Shown here one piece after another: positions 26,906 through 35,881 of a stretch of DNA of 64,000 nucleotides; position 1 is the first letter of the stretch; every line of letters begins with the position of its first letter. The notes beneath the pieces were generated by a model. It saw nothing but the letters and a program-made list of their open reading frames with translations. It was not told the origin of the DNA and did no database searches. The position numbers and the translations under genes are program-made. Origin of the DNA: Eubacteriales bacterium (GTDB lineage: Bacteria > Bacillota > Clostridia > Oscillospirales > Butyricicoccaceae); NCBI GenBank assembly GCA_030524285.1, contig JAUNGQ010000006.1, positions 61,936 to 125,935 of the forward strand, written 5' to 3'.

Positions 26906-27895
26906 TCACTTTGCAAAGCCATTCGGATGATTTTTATGCCAATTCCATGCAGTTTCCATAATTTCCTTCAAATCAGCGTGCTGTGGATTCCAACCAAGGA
27001 CAGAACGCGCCTTATCACTCGATGCAATCAACTGTGCCGGATCACCTGCTCGTCTCGGCGCAGTTTTGGCTGGGATGGGATGTCCGGTGACTTCACGCGC
27101 CGTATTGATTACCTCCTTTACGGTAAAACCAACACCATTACCCAGATTAAAGATATTGCTCTCGCCGCCATTCATCAGGTAATCCATTGCAAGGATATGT
27201 GCCTGCGCCAGATCGGTAACATGAATATAGTCACGGATGCAGGTGCCGTCTTTGGTTGCGTAATCGTCACCAAAGATGGAAATAAACGCACGTTGACCGT
27301 TTGGAACCTGTAAAATCAGTGGAATCAGATGAGATTCCGGCTTATGCGCCTCGCCAATCGTACCGGATACATGTGCGCCGCAGGCGTTAAAATAACGCAG
27401 TGACACAAATCGTAATCCATGTGCTAGTCCTGTCCATTTGAACATTTTTTCCATGCTCAGCTTGGTTTCGCCGTAGCAGTTTGTCGGCTCTGTCCGGTCT
27501 GTTTCCAATATTGGGACACGCTCCGGCTCACCATAAGTAGCTGCCGTAGAGGAAAAGACAATCTTGTCAATGTCATGTGCAACCATGGATTCCAACAGAA
27601 CCTTAGTCCCGCACAGATTGTTGTCATAATATTTCAGTGGATTGGTCATAGATTCACCAACCAAAGAATTGGCTGCAAAGTGAATGACACCGTCGATTTT
27701 TTCGTTGTCAAATACAGAGTCTATAAATGCTCTATCGCGGATATCTCCCTGATAGAACTTTGCCTTCGGATGTACCGCTTCCCTGTGTCCGGTTTCCAAA
27801 TTGTCAGCAATGACAACCTCTGTTCCTGTGTCAATTAACTCATATACCGTATGAGAACCAATATAGCCTGCACCGCCTAATACCAGAATAGCCAT
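26906..27895 (-). CDS. galE: UDP-glucose 4-epimerase
   Basis: 329 aa extended SDR. NAD-binding GGAGYIGSH at residues 7-15, catalytic Ser in FSSTAATYG and Tyr/Lys in CYGETKLSMEK. It regenerates UDP-glucose from UDP-galactose in the Leloir pathway. Spacing to galK is 13 bp and to galT 10 bp. Confidence 0.97.
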   Translation of the reverse strand: MAILVLGGAGYIGSHTVYELIDTGTEVVIADNLETGHREAVHPKAKFYQGDIRDRAFIDSVFDNEKIDGVIHFAANSLVGESMTNPLKYYDNNLCGTKVLLESMVAHDIDKIVFSSTAATYGEPERVPILETDRTEPTNCYGETKLSMEKMFKWTGLAHGLRFVSLRYFNACGAHVSGTIGEAHKPESHLIPLILQVPNGQRAFISIFGDDYATKDGTCIRDYIHVTDLAQAHILAMDYLMNGGESNIFNLGNGVGFTVKEVINTAREVTGHPIPAKTAPRRAGDPAQLIASSDKARSVLGWNPQHADLKEIMETAWNWHKNHPNGFAK

Positions 27896-27908
27896 CGTTT
27901 CCTCCTTA

Positions 27909-29204
27909 TCACTCCATCATAACTACGCCGCCTGCCGGGCGAATGTGCAACACATGACAGGAATCTTTGCCCAGAGCAGCTTCAATTGTTGACTTGAAAT
28001 ACGGAAGCATATCGTTTGGAACGAAAGCCTGAATCGTTCCTGCAAAGCCACCGCCATGGACACGCACTGCGCCACGTCCATCCAAAATATTTTCAGCAAG
28101 AGCCAGTGCAATGGACATATCTTGCCTTTCCGGATTCATACCGGTATACACATTCTGCAAATACATTGCAGAAGAACGTCCGGAACGACGAACCAGCTGA
28201 CGGAATCTCTCGAAATTACCGCGCTCCAGCGCCTCCTTTTCATCAGCTGCACGGCGATTTTCTGTGAAGAAATGCATGGCACGTAATACGGCACGATCTC
28301 CAAGCTGTCTGCGGAGAGAAGGAATAGAACGCAGGAACTCAGCCTCATTTACTTCTCGCAGTACCCGCTTTCCGAGTGCAGCGGCAATTTCTCCCATTTC
28401 CCTCGGAATCGCAGCATAATCCGACGTCAGTTCTGCATGATCTCCACCTGTATCGATGATACACAAGGAATGTTCACTCGCCTGCATATCATATGGAATA
28501 CACTGAACAATCGGGTCTGACTCTTTCTCAAAGTCAATCGCAACAATTCCACCAACAGACGATGCCATTTGGTCCATCAGTCCACATGGCTTTCCAAAAT
28601 AAATGTTTTCCGCATACTGACCAATCTTTGCAATATCAATGGCGGACAATTCATCTTTACAGAAGAATAAATTTACAATAACGCCTGCCATCGTTTCATA
28701 TGCGGCCGATGATGACAAACCGGAACCACGTAGGACATTGCTGGTCATATACGCATCAAACCCCTTGACTCGATGTCCCAGCTTGTATGCTCCGGCAGCA
28801 ACGCCACGAATCAGGGCGGCTGTACGATTTGTTTCCTCCGGATGTGGTGTCAAATCTGTTAAATCAACCTCATCGAGTGGATATCCTTCCGACTGAATGC
28901 GAATAATCTGGCTGTCATTCGGCGCTGCACATGCAACAATGTCCAGATTTACGCTTGCTGCAAGAACCTTGCCATTCTGATGGTCTGTATGATTGCCGCC
29001 TAACTCGGTGCGTCCCGGTGCACTGAATAAGGCAATTTCATCACTCCTTCCAAACGTTGCACGGAAGCCGTCAATGACATGAAGCAGCCTGCTTCTGTAT
29101 ACACTTAACTGTTCGCTTCCTGCATTACATCCGTATACTTCACAGATATTAGCGTCCACTTGCCCGGTTCGTATTCCAAGTTCTGCCTTTTCTAATGGAA
29201 TCAT
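27909..29204 (-). CDS. galK: Galactokinase
   Basis: 431 aa GHMP kinase. All three family motifs are present: APGRTELGGNHTDHQNG (sugar site), VLRGSGLSSSAAYE (ATP loop) and RVHGGGFAGTIQAF. It phosphorylates galactose at C1 and is first in the operon, with GAGGTGA before its ATG. Confidence 0.96.
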   Translation of the reverse strand: MIPLEKAELGIRTGQVDANICEVYGCNAGSEQLSVYRSRLLHVIDGFRATFGRSDEIALFSAPGRTELGGNHTDHQNGKVLAASVNLDIVACAAPNDSQIIRIQSEGYPLDEVDLTDLTPHPEETNRTAALIRGVAAGAYKLGHRVKGFDAYMTSNVLRGSGLSSSAAYETMAGVIVNLFFCKDELSAIDIAKIGQYAENIYFGKPCGLMDQMASSVGGIVAIDFEKESDPIVQCIPYDMQASEHSLCIIDTGGDHAELTSDYAAIPREMGEIAAALGKRVLREVNEAEFLRSIPSLRRQLGDRAVLRAMHFFTENRRAADEKEALERGNFERFRQLVRRSGRSSAMYLQNVYTGMNPERQDMSIALALAENILDGRGAVRVHGGGFAGTIQAFVPNDMLPYFKSTIEAALGKDSCHVLHIRPAGGVVMME

Positions 29205-29654
29205 TTTTCTTCACCTCAGTTTTCATTGTTTCCTGTTTCTTGCGATTCTGACAGATTTTCAACTGACACGAGTACATGGGAAATTACAAATCACCAATTC
29301 TTCAGTTAGCAAAATGTAGCTGTCAGAACCTGTTCACACTTATTGATGCATGGAAAAAGAAAATAGACTTTTCACAAAATATCTACAAAAAATCTCTTTT
29401 TCTTCCAATACGTCAAAATGTATTTTACTTATTTTTATTCTCCTTTATTTTTGTCTTTTCCGTTTATCTCGCCTTTTCTGTAGTAAATTATAACGTTTTT
29501 TCTCCCCATACAAAAGTAATGTTCGTCCAGATTACCATACTTTTTGTAGAGTAATTGAAAAACAAAAAATCTACTTTTCAGTTATTTTCAATAATTTTAG
29601 TAAAATTATTTTATATTTATTATGTTTTACTTATACTGATGAATTATCATAGCA
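29205..29654. other. AT-rich region upstream of galK
   Basis: About 450 bp without a supported gene. Very AT-rich from 29340 on. No clear sigma-A promoter or operator for galK could be picked out by eye, although the operon must start here. Confidence 0.5.
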
Positions 29655-29880
29655 AAATAAAAAAATCCCGGTCTTTTAGAAGATCGAGATGCCATAGAAA
29701 TGGTAAGTTTGGAAATATTAGCGCTACAGGAACATTTATTGAGAAAGATAGAGGCAGCGGTGGACTTCGGCAAAATATATGAAATGGCAAACCAATGTAG
29801 ATCCGGTAATATTGTTTAAAAAGGATGCTTCCTTTATTTATATACTCCATTATACTGTTCTGCCAGCTTTTACAGTTCCT
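29655..29880 (+). pseudogene. IS1182-like transposase N-terminal remnant
   Basis: Plus-strand translation reads LLEDRDAIEMVSLEILALQE and HLLRKIEAAVDFGKIYEMAN, then a frameshift and NVDPVILFKK. These match the start of IS1182-family transposases (VP.DHLLRKID..IDF.FIY, ..DPVVLFKM). The catalytic domain and the inverted repeats are missing. Confidence 0.65.
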
Positions 29881-29931
29881 GATTGAATTCCGTATATTCT
29901 GTACCGCTTGAAAAGCAACTCAAGCGTTGCT

Positions 29932-30459
29932 TCATTTCCTACAAGTACCAGTTTTGATTACTTCCAGTCGGCAGCTTACAAAGCTGTTTTCGCAGCTGTA
30001 CCCGCTGTTCGGTCGTCGCTTCGCTTCTGTCCGGATGGAATCCTGATACGAAAAAAGCTGCTCTGCGGTATCAATTCGATACTGGCAAAGCAGCCTTGTT
30101 TCCTTTGCGATTGAATCCATCTTCATGAGATCGTCCCGTAAAAGAGAATGCAGCCGTGTGTAATTGATTTTTTGTTTCTTTGGCAGAAACCCCAACGGGT
30201 AGCAATAGTACAAATATAAATTCCGCAAGCTCTTATTCCGGTTCGATTTCTTCCATGCGCCACGGACACGGTAGGCCTTGAAGGTTATTCGTTCTGGTGC
30301 AAGGTCTGCAAAGCGGACGAAATAGCCATTCTGTGCAATGTGCTCCATAATGCGATCATTGGTGTAGTCGTCTCCCAGCTTGTGCATCCGTTTGGGACGC
30401 TTCCAGTATACCAGCGTGACTGATACATGCGGAATGCAGCAAGCGCTGCATTCAATCAA
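29932..30459 (-). pseudogene. Relaxase/mobilisation protein C-terminal fragment
   Basis: 175-codon frame. The middle (LRNLYLYYCYPLGFLPKK, LLRDDLMKMD, TRLLCQYRIDTAEQLFSY) resembles the region after the catalytic domain of MobA-type relaxases from mobilisable clostridial elements. The HUH/His-rich relaxase core is absent and the first 25 residues look unrelated, so it is probably a 5'-truncated relic. The TGA and a bidirectional hairpin bound it. Confidence 0.5.
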
Positions 30460-30475
30460 ATTTACAAATAAAAAA

Positions 30476-30522
30476 GTCTCCCCTTGTCACCCGCCGAAAA
30501 CTTTGGGTGACATGAGGGAGAC
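30476..30522. terminator. Strong bidirectional terminator
   Basis: Nested stems GTCTCCC/GGGAGAC and TGTCACCC/GGGTGACA, with AATTTATTTTTTT on the plus side and TTTTTTATTTG on the minus side. It ends the GGGtGRT operon on the minus strand. Confidence 0.88.
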
Positions 30523-30568
30523 AATTTATTTTTTTAATAAATTAAATGAAATAAAAAGTTGCCAATAA

Positions 30569-31570
30569 TCAGCCGTTCAGAGCAGCGTTTACGTCAACTG
30601 CAACAGCAACGGAAGCGCCAACCATCGGGTTGTTGCCCATGCCCAAGAAGCCCATCATTTCTACGTGAGCCGGAACAGAGGAAGAACCTGCGAACTGTGC
30701 ATCGGAATGCATACGGCCCATGGTATCGGTCATGCCATAGGAAGCCGGACCAGCAGCCATGTTGTCCGGATGCAGGGTACGTCCAGTGCCGCCGCCGGAT
30801 GCAACGGAGAAGTACTTCTTACCAGTCAGCTGACATTCCTTTTTGTAGGTGCCTGCAACCGGATGCTGGAAACGAGTCGGGTTGGTAGAGTTACCAGTGA
30901 TGGAAACGTCTACGCCTTCATGATGCATGATAGCTACGCCTTCACGAACATCATCAGCACCGAAGCAGCGAACCTTGGAACGCTCGCCATCGGAATAAGC
31001 GATTTCCTGAACGATATTCAGTTCGCCAGTAAAGTAATCAAACTTGGTCTGAACATAAGTAAAGCCGTTGATACGGGAAATAATCTGTGCAGCGTCCTTG
31101 CCGAGGCCGTTCAGGATAACGCGCAGCGGTTCCTTACGAGCCTTGTTAGCGGAACGAGCCAGACCGATTGCACCTTCAGCAGCAGCAAAGGACTCATGAC
31201 CAGCCAGGAATGCAAAGCACTTGGTCTCTTCACGCAGCAGCATAGCAGCCAGGTTGCCGTGGCCAATACCAACCTTACGGTCATCTGCTACAGAACCCGG
31301 AATACAGAATGCCTGAAGACCGATGCCGATTGCTTCAGCAGCTTCCGGAGCAGACTTAACTTCCTTCTTAATAGCGATTGCAGCGCCTACAGTATAAGCC
31401 CAGCAAGCGTTCTCAAATGCGATCGGCTGTACGGAACGAACAGTAGCAGCCGGATCAATGCCCTTTGCCTTGCAGATTTCAGCACATTCCTCTACGCTGG
31501 AAATGCCGTACTCAGCGAGGACACCATTGATCTTATCAATTCTTCTTTCGTAACTTTCAAATAAAGCCAT
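30569..31570 (-). CDS. GGGtGRT protein
   Basis: 333 aa. The naming motif SGGGTGRTLHPDN is at about residue 265, and the protein is rich in Gly and Ala strands typical of this conserved family of unknown function. Members almost always sit beside a NifU-like Fe-S scaffold, as here (15-bp gap), so a role in iron-sulfur or related redox metabolism is likely but unproven. GGAGG precedes the ATG. Confidence 0.9.
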   Translation of the reverse strand: MALFESYERRIDKINGVLAEYGISSVEECAEICKAKGIDPAATVRSVQPIAFENACWAYTVGAAIAIKKEVKSAPEAAEAIGIGLQAFCIPGSVADDRKVGIGHGNLAAMLLREETKCFAFLAGHESFAAAEGAIGLARSANKARKEPLRVILNGLGKDAAQIISRINGFTYVQTKFDYFTGELNIVQEIAYSDGERSKVRCFGADDVREGVAIMHHEGVDVSITGNSTNPTRFQHPVAGTYKKECQLTGKKYFSVASGGGTGRTLHPDNMAAGPASYGMTDTMGRMHSDAQFAGSSSVPAHVEMMGFLGMGNNPMVGASVAVAVDVNAALNG

Positions 31571-31585
31571 GATTTCCTGTCCTCC

Positions 31586-32278
31586 TTACTCTGCACGCGG
31601 GTCAATATACTTAACACCCTCAGCAAAACGGCCATAGGTGTTGGTATTGCTCTTCATAGCCTCAGCCGGCTCAACGCCCTTACGAATCTGTTCCATCATC
31701 TTTCCAAGATGTACGAACTCATAGCCAATGACGAGATTGTCCTTGTCCAGAGCCAGACGGGTTACATAGCCTTCTGCCATTTCCAGATAACGGGTGCCCT
31801 TTGCCTTGGTGCCGTACATGGTACCAACCTGGCTTCTCAGGCCCTTACCCAGATCTTCCAGGCCAGCGCCGATCGGCAGGCCATTTTCAGAGAATGCAGT
31901 CTGGGTACGTCCATAAACGATCTGCAGGAACAGCTCACGCATAGCAACATTGATTGCATCACATACAAGGTCAGTATTCAGTGCTTCCAGCAGGGTCTTA
32001 CCCGGCAGGATTTCAGATGCCATTGCTGCGGAATGGGTCATACCAGAACATCCGATGGTTTCAACCAGGGCTTCCTCAATAATGCCTTCCTTAACATTCA
32101 GGGTCAGCTTGCACGCGCCCTGCTCCGGAGCACACCAGCCAATGCCATGAGTCAGACCGCTGATGTCCTTGATTTCCATTGCCTGGGTCCACTTACCCTC
32201 CTGCGGGATCGGAGCCGGACCATGGTATGCGCCCTTAGCTACCGGACACATGTTTTCCACTTCTGCGGAATAAAGCAT
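31586..32278 (-). CDS. Iron-sulfur cluster assembly scaffold protein (NifU-like, GGGtGRT-associated)
   Basis: 230 aa from the ATG with AAAGGA upstream; an upstream extension to 32524 would cross the promoter and terminator and is rejected. Cys-containing sites include VENMCPVAKGAYHG, WCAPEQGACKLT and VETIGCSGMTHSA, of which the last resembles the IscU/NifU Cys-Ser-Gly ligand site. It should hold nascent clusters in the cytoplasm and probably works with the GGGtGRT protein encoded next. Confidence 0.88.
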   Translation of the reverse strand: MLYSAEVENMCPVAKGAYHGPAPIPQEGKWTQAMEIKDISGLTHGIGWCAPEQGACKLTLNVKEGIIEEALVETIGCSGMTHSAAMASEILPGKTLLEALNTDLVCDAINVAMRELFLQIVYGRTQTAFSENGLPIGAGLEDLGKGLRSQVGTMYGTKAKGTRYLEMAEGYVTRLALDKDNLVIGYEFVHLGKMMEQIRKGVEPAEAMKSNTNTYGRFAEGVKYIDPRAE

Positions 32279-32360
32279 AATTTTTATCCTTTCCTGAAAC
32301 AGATTTTTTCCTTCCTTTTTAGAAGAAAAAGCTTCATCTTGAACCAAAACCCTCTGTGAC

Positions 32361-32398
32361 AAAAAAAACTGACAACCTGTTACGAACCAAGTTATCAG
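32361..32398 (-). terminator. Terminator inside the leader of the Fe-S scaffold operon
   Basis: Minus-strand CTGATAAC pairs with GTTGTCAG (one G-U) and is followed by eight T. It lies about 60-90 nt after the predicted start of transcription and 80 nt before the scaffold start codon, so it can only act as an attenuator. A second stem-loop precedes it (32403-32433). Confidence 0.7.
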
Positions 32399-32402
32399 CA
32401 CA

Positions 32403-32433
32403 GCAGGCCATTCTGCTCGTTCCGAATGCCTGC
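32403..32433 (-). ncRNA. Leader stem-loop upstream of the attenuator
   Basis: GCAGGCATTC pairs with GAATGGCCTGC with one bulged base around a ten-base loop. It is the first structure of the predicted leader RNA and could be part of a ligand or protein sensor controlling the terminator. No known riboswitch class was recognised. Confidence 0.5.
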
Positions 32434-32459
32434 GGAAAGTTTTGTTCCACCTGTGAATA

Positions 32460-32488
32460 ATTTTACCATGGTATGCAGATTTTGTCAA
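32460..32488 (-). promoter_or_regulatory. Promoter of the Fe-S scaffold operon with an internal palindrome
   Basis: TTGACA (32483-32488) and TAAAAT (32460-32465) are 17 bp apart on the minus strand. The palindrome TACCATGGTA lies in the spacer next to the -10, a typical operator position. Confidence 0.8.
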
Positions 32489-32769
32489 CACGTGCATGTC
32501 TGCTGCTTTGTACTTTTTCCGCATTTTTAAGCGATTATTTTCACATTTTCAGCAGATTTTCGTCCCAATAAAGACCAATTTGTTTGCAGCTTCCAACCAT
32601 AATCTGCCCAAATTCCACCATAATGCAATTGTTTTTCAAAATAACTCTATTGATATGATTGGAAAAAGCAGAATATCAGACAAATTTTCTTTTGCTATAA
32701 ACAAAGCTGCCGCTGCATATGATATGAAAAACGCTTCTTTCCAGTTGGAAAGAAGCGTCTAAAACAGAT

Positions 32770-33687
32770 TTATGCTTCAAGCAGAGATGCTACCAGAGAT
32801 TCTTTTACAAAAATATGTGTCAGCAGTCTAGTACGGAGTGCGCCAAGCAGCGCAACCGGGCTGACATCAGCAGCACAAAGACCAACCACACACCGGCAAT
32901 GTGTCAAATCATTGAGCGGAATATGTGCGATGCAGTCGCGTTCCGGCTCTACAATATTTCCATTACTGTCATATGCATGTGCAGCAAGATGCCCAACGGT
33001 ACGAATATTCCGCATCATCGGATAGCCGACATCATTTTCAACCGTTATATCATGGATGCCAACCATCGCCATATCCAGTCGTTCCCAGTGGCGCCGTGTT
33101 TCCTGATAATGATTTGTTGCATACAGCAGACTGCGATCCTCCTTATCCTCATAAAAGGCAGGAGCATGAAGAAAAATAGGCTGTGCGCTATAGCATTCGG
33201 CAATAATACGCACATTTTCATCCGAATGGTACTGCCGTGATGAAACATTGCTGTTTCCTACCAGCGGACATACAGCCTTGATCGCTGTCTCATGTGGCGA
33301 AACACAATCCAGCATTTTTGTTGCGGCTCCAATAATACTTCCCCATCCAATACCGAGATATTCCGGCTGTTTTTCTTCGATATATTCCAGCATCCGCTTT
33401 GCAATATCATGGTCAATCTTTGCACTGGATTCTTCATTGGAAAACAGAACACCGCCCTGAAGACCATATTGCTGGCACAAACGCTCCAGAAGTGTTTCTG
33501 TATCACACGCAGACTGATGGACACGGATTTCCACGATGCCGAGATCACGAGCCTCCTGTAAAATACGGCTGACCAACGGACGGGAAACATTCATCATATC
33601 CGCAATTTCCCCCTGCGTTTTATCTTCCTCATAATACAAATGTGCAACCTTTTCAATGCGTTCCAGTTTGTTCTTTCTATAGTTCAT
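32770..33687 (-). CDS. SorC/DeoR-like sugar-binding transcriptional regulator
   Basis: 305 aa. N-terminal helix-turn-helix (TQGEIADMMNVSRPLVSRIL, about 25-44) and a C-terminal SorC effector domain with LGIGWGSIIGAATKML. Such regulators bind phosphorylated sugars. The start chosen (33687) has a purine-rich AAAGAGA upstream. It is upstream of, and in the same direction as, the Fe-S scaffold operon, which has its own promoter, so it might act on the palindrome there; a sugar operon elsewhere is equally possible. Confidence 0.85.
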   Translation of the reverse strand: MNYRKNKLERIEKVAHLYYEEDKTQGEIADMMNVSRPLVSRILQEARDLGIVEIRVHQSACDTETLLERLCQQYGLQGGVLFSNEESSAKIDHDIAKRMLEYIEEKQPEYLGIGWGSIIGAATKMLDCVSPHETAIKAVCPLVGNSNVSSRQYHSDENVRIIAECYSAQPIFLHAPAFYEDKEDRSLLYATNHYQETRRHWERLDMAMVGIHDITVENDVGYPMMRNIRTVGHLAAHAYDSNGNIVEPERDCIAHIPLNDLTHCRCVVGLCAADVSPVALLGALRTRLLTHIFVKESLVASLLEA

Positions 33688-34151
33688 ACTTAATCTCTTT
33701 CTTTGTTCCCCGAATAATCGTGCAAAATATAGAAATATTGCAAAATCCCTGTGCATATCACAAAATAGCTGTCAGAAAAGGAATCTGCACACGTACCGCA
33801 GTATTTGACCTTCCTACAATAATTTCTGCCATTTTGTTATTGTTTTCCTGTATCGATATGATACAAAGGATTTCGTGTTCTGTAATAAACTGTGCTCTTA
33901 TAAAATAATCCTGTCATAAATTTTACAGTATAAATAGTATATCATTAAGCTCCGCAAATGGCAATCGTTTTACGCAAAAACAGCCTTAAAAAAGTTACAA
34001 ATTCACCCTTTCATTCCTGTAATAATGCCCAAATTTCAATTATGTCAACATTGAAATAGATATAAATTCCTCCTTTTTTCAAAAAAAATCAGACATTTTT
34101 TGCTCTCGCACACCGCCATCCGCCTTCCATGAGTCCTTTCCTTTTCGCTAC
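33688..34151. other. Non-coding region between the SorC gene and the mntP promoter
   Basis: About 460 bp, AT-rich, divergent intergenic region. No supported gene and no clear promoter for the SorC gene was identified. Confidence 0.5.
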
Positions 34152-34180
34152 TTGACACATATTTTGTTTCATGATATGGT
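34152..34180 (+). promoter_or_regulatory. Promoter of the mntP riboswitch transcript
   Basis: TTGACA (34152-34157), 17-bp spacer, TATGGT (34175-34180). A TATACT just downstream is an alternative -10 but would need a 22-bp spacer. Confidence 0.65.
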
Positions 34181-34189
34181 ATACTTCAA

Positions 34190-34312
34190 ATAAGGGAGTA
34201 GTCAGCGCACAGCGTAACCAAGTCAACATACTGGAATACAATTTTCCTGGCTTTGTTTGAAATGACGAGACTTATCTGTAATGCCGCAGATAGGGATTCG
34301 TCTTTTTATTTT
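34190..34312 (+). ncRNA. yybP-ykoY manganese riboswitch with overlapping terminator
   Basis: The conserved blocks GGGAGTAG, GTCAACATACT and GACGAGAC of the yybP-ykoY class occur in order. P1 forms between ATAAG (34190-34194) and CTTAT (34271-34275). The CTTATCTG strand can instead pair with CAGATAG in a terminator stem (GACGA..TCGTC) followed by TTTTTATTTTT (34303-34312). Mn2+ binding should stabilise P1 and prevent termination, switching on the manganese exporter downstream. The coupling is inference from the class and from the overlap. Confidence 0.88.
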
Positions 34313-34384
34313 TCCAATCTGCGGTCATGGAAAGGCAAGGGCCTCTTCCATTGTATTGAATTCGTGAAGCAAGGAGTGCAGCAC

Positions 34385-34945
34385 ATGAGCTTATTGGATC
34401 TTTTCATTCTGGCAGTGGGCCTATCTATGGATGCCTTTGCCGTTTCTGTCTGTAAGGGGCTGTCCGTACGGCAGCTAAAATTCAAACATGCCTGTATTGT
34501 TGGCGCCTATTTTGGGGGGTTCCAGCTCCTGATGCCGTTACTGGGCTTTCTTCTCGGCGTTCAGTTCCAGCGCTATATTGTCAGTATTGACCACTGGATT
34601 GCCTTTGTCCTGCTGGTATTCATCGGTGCAAACATGATCAAAGAATCCCGCGGCGATGCTGAAACACTCAACGATTCCTTTACCGTTCTTACCATGCTTC
34701 CACTCGCGGTTGCAACCAGTATTGACGCGCTTGCAGTCGGTGTTACATTTGCTTTTCTACAGGTTTCCATCCTGCCCGCAGTTTCCTTTATCGGCTGTAC
34801 TACATTTGTGCTTTCTGCCATCGGTATTAAAATCGGCAACGTATTTGGCTCCCGCTATAAATCCCGCGCCGAGCTGGTAGGTGGTATCGTCCTGATTCTG
34901 ATGGGCTGCAAAATCCTGCTTGAGCATCTGGGATTTTTGGGTTAA
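34385..34945 (+). CDS. mntP: Manganese efflux pump MntP
   Basis: 186 aa, six transmembrane helices in two homologous halves. The paired acidic motifs are [15 protein letters not shown] in helix 1 and [16 protein letters not shown] in the fourth helix region. It exports Mn2+. ATG at 34385 has AGGAG eight to nine bases upstream; an in-frame TTG further up lies inside the riboswitch and is rejected. The riboswitch upstream fits Mn2+-induced expression. Confidence 0.95.
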   Translation: MSLLDLFILAVGLSMDAFAVSVCKGLSVRQLKFKHACIVGAYFGGFQLLMPLLGFLLGVQFQRYIVSIDHWIAFVLLVFIGANMIKESRGDAETLNDSFTVLTMLPLAVATSIDALAVGVTFAFLQVSILPAVSFIGCTTFVLSAIGIKIGNVFGSRYKSRAELVGGIVLILMGCKILLEHLGFLG

Positions 34946-34983
34946 TTTTACACACTTGTTACATTTTCGCCACACATTATTTG

Positions 34984-35012
34984 TTGACGCATTTTTGTCT
35001 ACAGGATATAAT
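34984..35012 (+). promoter_or_regulatory. Promoter of the alarmone synthetase gene
   Basis: TTGACG (34984-34989), 17-bp spacer, TATAAT (35007-35012). The transcript would start about 60 nt before the ATG at 35081. Confidence 0.85.
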
Positions 35013-35080
35013 ACAAGCAACAAATCCTGATAAAATTCGTTCTTCTACAACGGATTCTGAACAAAAAGGAATGAAACATT

Positions 35081-35761
35081 ATGTCAACGAATACAGCCGA
35101 ATGGACAGCCCAGCTGGTTCCGCTCCAGCCTACTTTTTCCTCTGCAACAGCGCCTTTCCGCGAGCTTATGACCTATTACCGCTGTGCCATTATGGAAGTG
35201 GAAACAAAATTCCGTGTTCTGGATGTCCAATTATCCGTCAATCGTGAGAATAATCCGATTGAATCCATTAAAACACGCTTAAAAAGTCCGGAAAGTATTT
35301 TTAGTAAACTGCAACGCAGGGATTTGCCGCCCACATTATCTGCCATTGAAAATAACCTCTTCGATATTGCCGGTATCCGTGTTATCTGCTCCTTCCCGGA
35401 GGATATTTATATTCTTGCTGACGCTTTGCTCCGGCAGGATGACGTCACGCTCATTGAACGGAAGGATTATATCCAAAACCCCAAACCCAATGGCTACCGC
35501 AGTCTGCATCTGATCATTGAAATACCGATTTTTCTGCAAAACGAAACCCGTAGGATGAAGGTTGAAGTGCAGCTGCGCACCATTGCCATGGACTTCTGGG
35601 CAAGTTTGGAACATAAGCTTCGCTACAAAAAAGGGTTGGAAAACAGTTCCGATTATAATGAAATTTCACGCCAGTTGAAGAACTGCGCAGAGTTGAGCGC
35701 GATACTGGATCGCTGGATGGAGAATATCCGCGGGCAAATTGAAGGCGAACGCGAAATATAG
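35081..35761 (+). CDS. Small alarmone synthetase (RelQ/RelP-type GTP pyrophosphokinase)
   Basis: 226 aa single-domain RelA/SpoT synthetase without hydrolase, TGS or ACT domains. Family motifs: IAGIRVICSFPEDIY (Asp-less start of the ATP site region), KDYIQNPKPNGYRSLHLI (GTP-binding G-loop with Tyr) and VEVQLRTIAMDFWASLEHKLRYKK. It should make (p)ppGpp in response to cell-envelope or other stress. Lacking a hydrolase domain, it depends on another enzyme for turnover. Confidence 0.93.
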   Translation: MSTNTAEWTAQLVPLQPTFSSATAPFRELMTYYRCAIMEVETKFRVLDVQLSVNRENNPIESIKTRLKSPESIFSKLQRRDLPPTLSAIENNLFDIAGIRVICSFPEDIYILADALLRQDDVTLIERKDYIQNPKPNGYRSLHLIIEIPIFLQNETRRMKVEVQLRTIAMDFWASLEHKLRYKKGLENSSDYNEISRQLKNCAELSAILDRWMENIRGQIEGEREI

Positions 35762-35779
35762 CTATATTCACATATTGCG

Positions 35780-35808
35780 CCCATCGGAACATTCCGATGG
35801 GTGTTTTT
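35780..35808 (+). terminator. Terminator of the alarmone synthetase gene
   Basis: CCCATCGGAA-CA-TTCCGATGGG followed by TGTTTTT, 19 bp after the stop codon. Confidence 0.93.
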
Positions 35809-35812
35809 CATG

Positions 35813-35848
35813 AGAGAAGCCCGTCAGCACAAGCTGACGGGCTTCTCT
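35813..35848 (-). terminator. Terminator of the second ketosugar module
   Basis: GAAGCCCGTCAGC and its exact complement around a four-base loop, with TCTCTCATG on the minus side. It lies 34 bp after the stop of the Gfo/Idh/MocA gene. Confidence 0.75.
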
Positions 35849-35881
35849 TCGGTTTATGTATATTCGATTGGAGTATTGTGA

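Noticed and set aside
29276-29554. 92-codon plus-strand frame upstream of galK
   Set aside because: Phe/Lys-rich translation of AT-rich intergenic DNA, no ribosome binding site and no family likeness.
32279-32524. 82-residue N-terminal extension of the Fe-S scaffold protein
   Set aside because: The stretch contains the operon's terminator, leader stem-loop and promoter; the ATG at 32278 has a ribosome binding site and the family N-terminus.
34253-34384. N-terminal extension of MntP from a TTG
   Set aside because: It lies inside the manganese riboswitch and its terminator; the ATG at 34385 has AGGAG correctly spaced.
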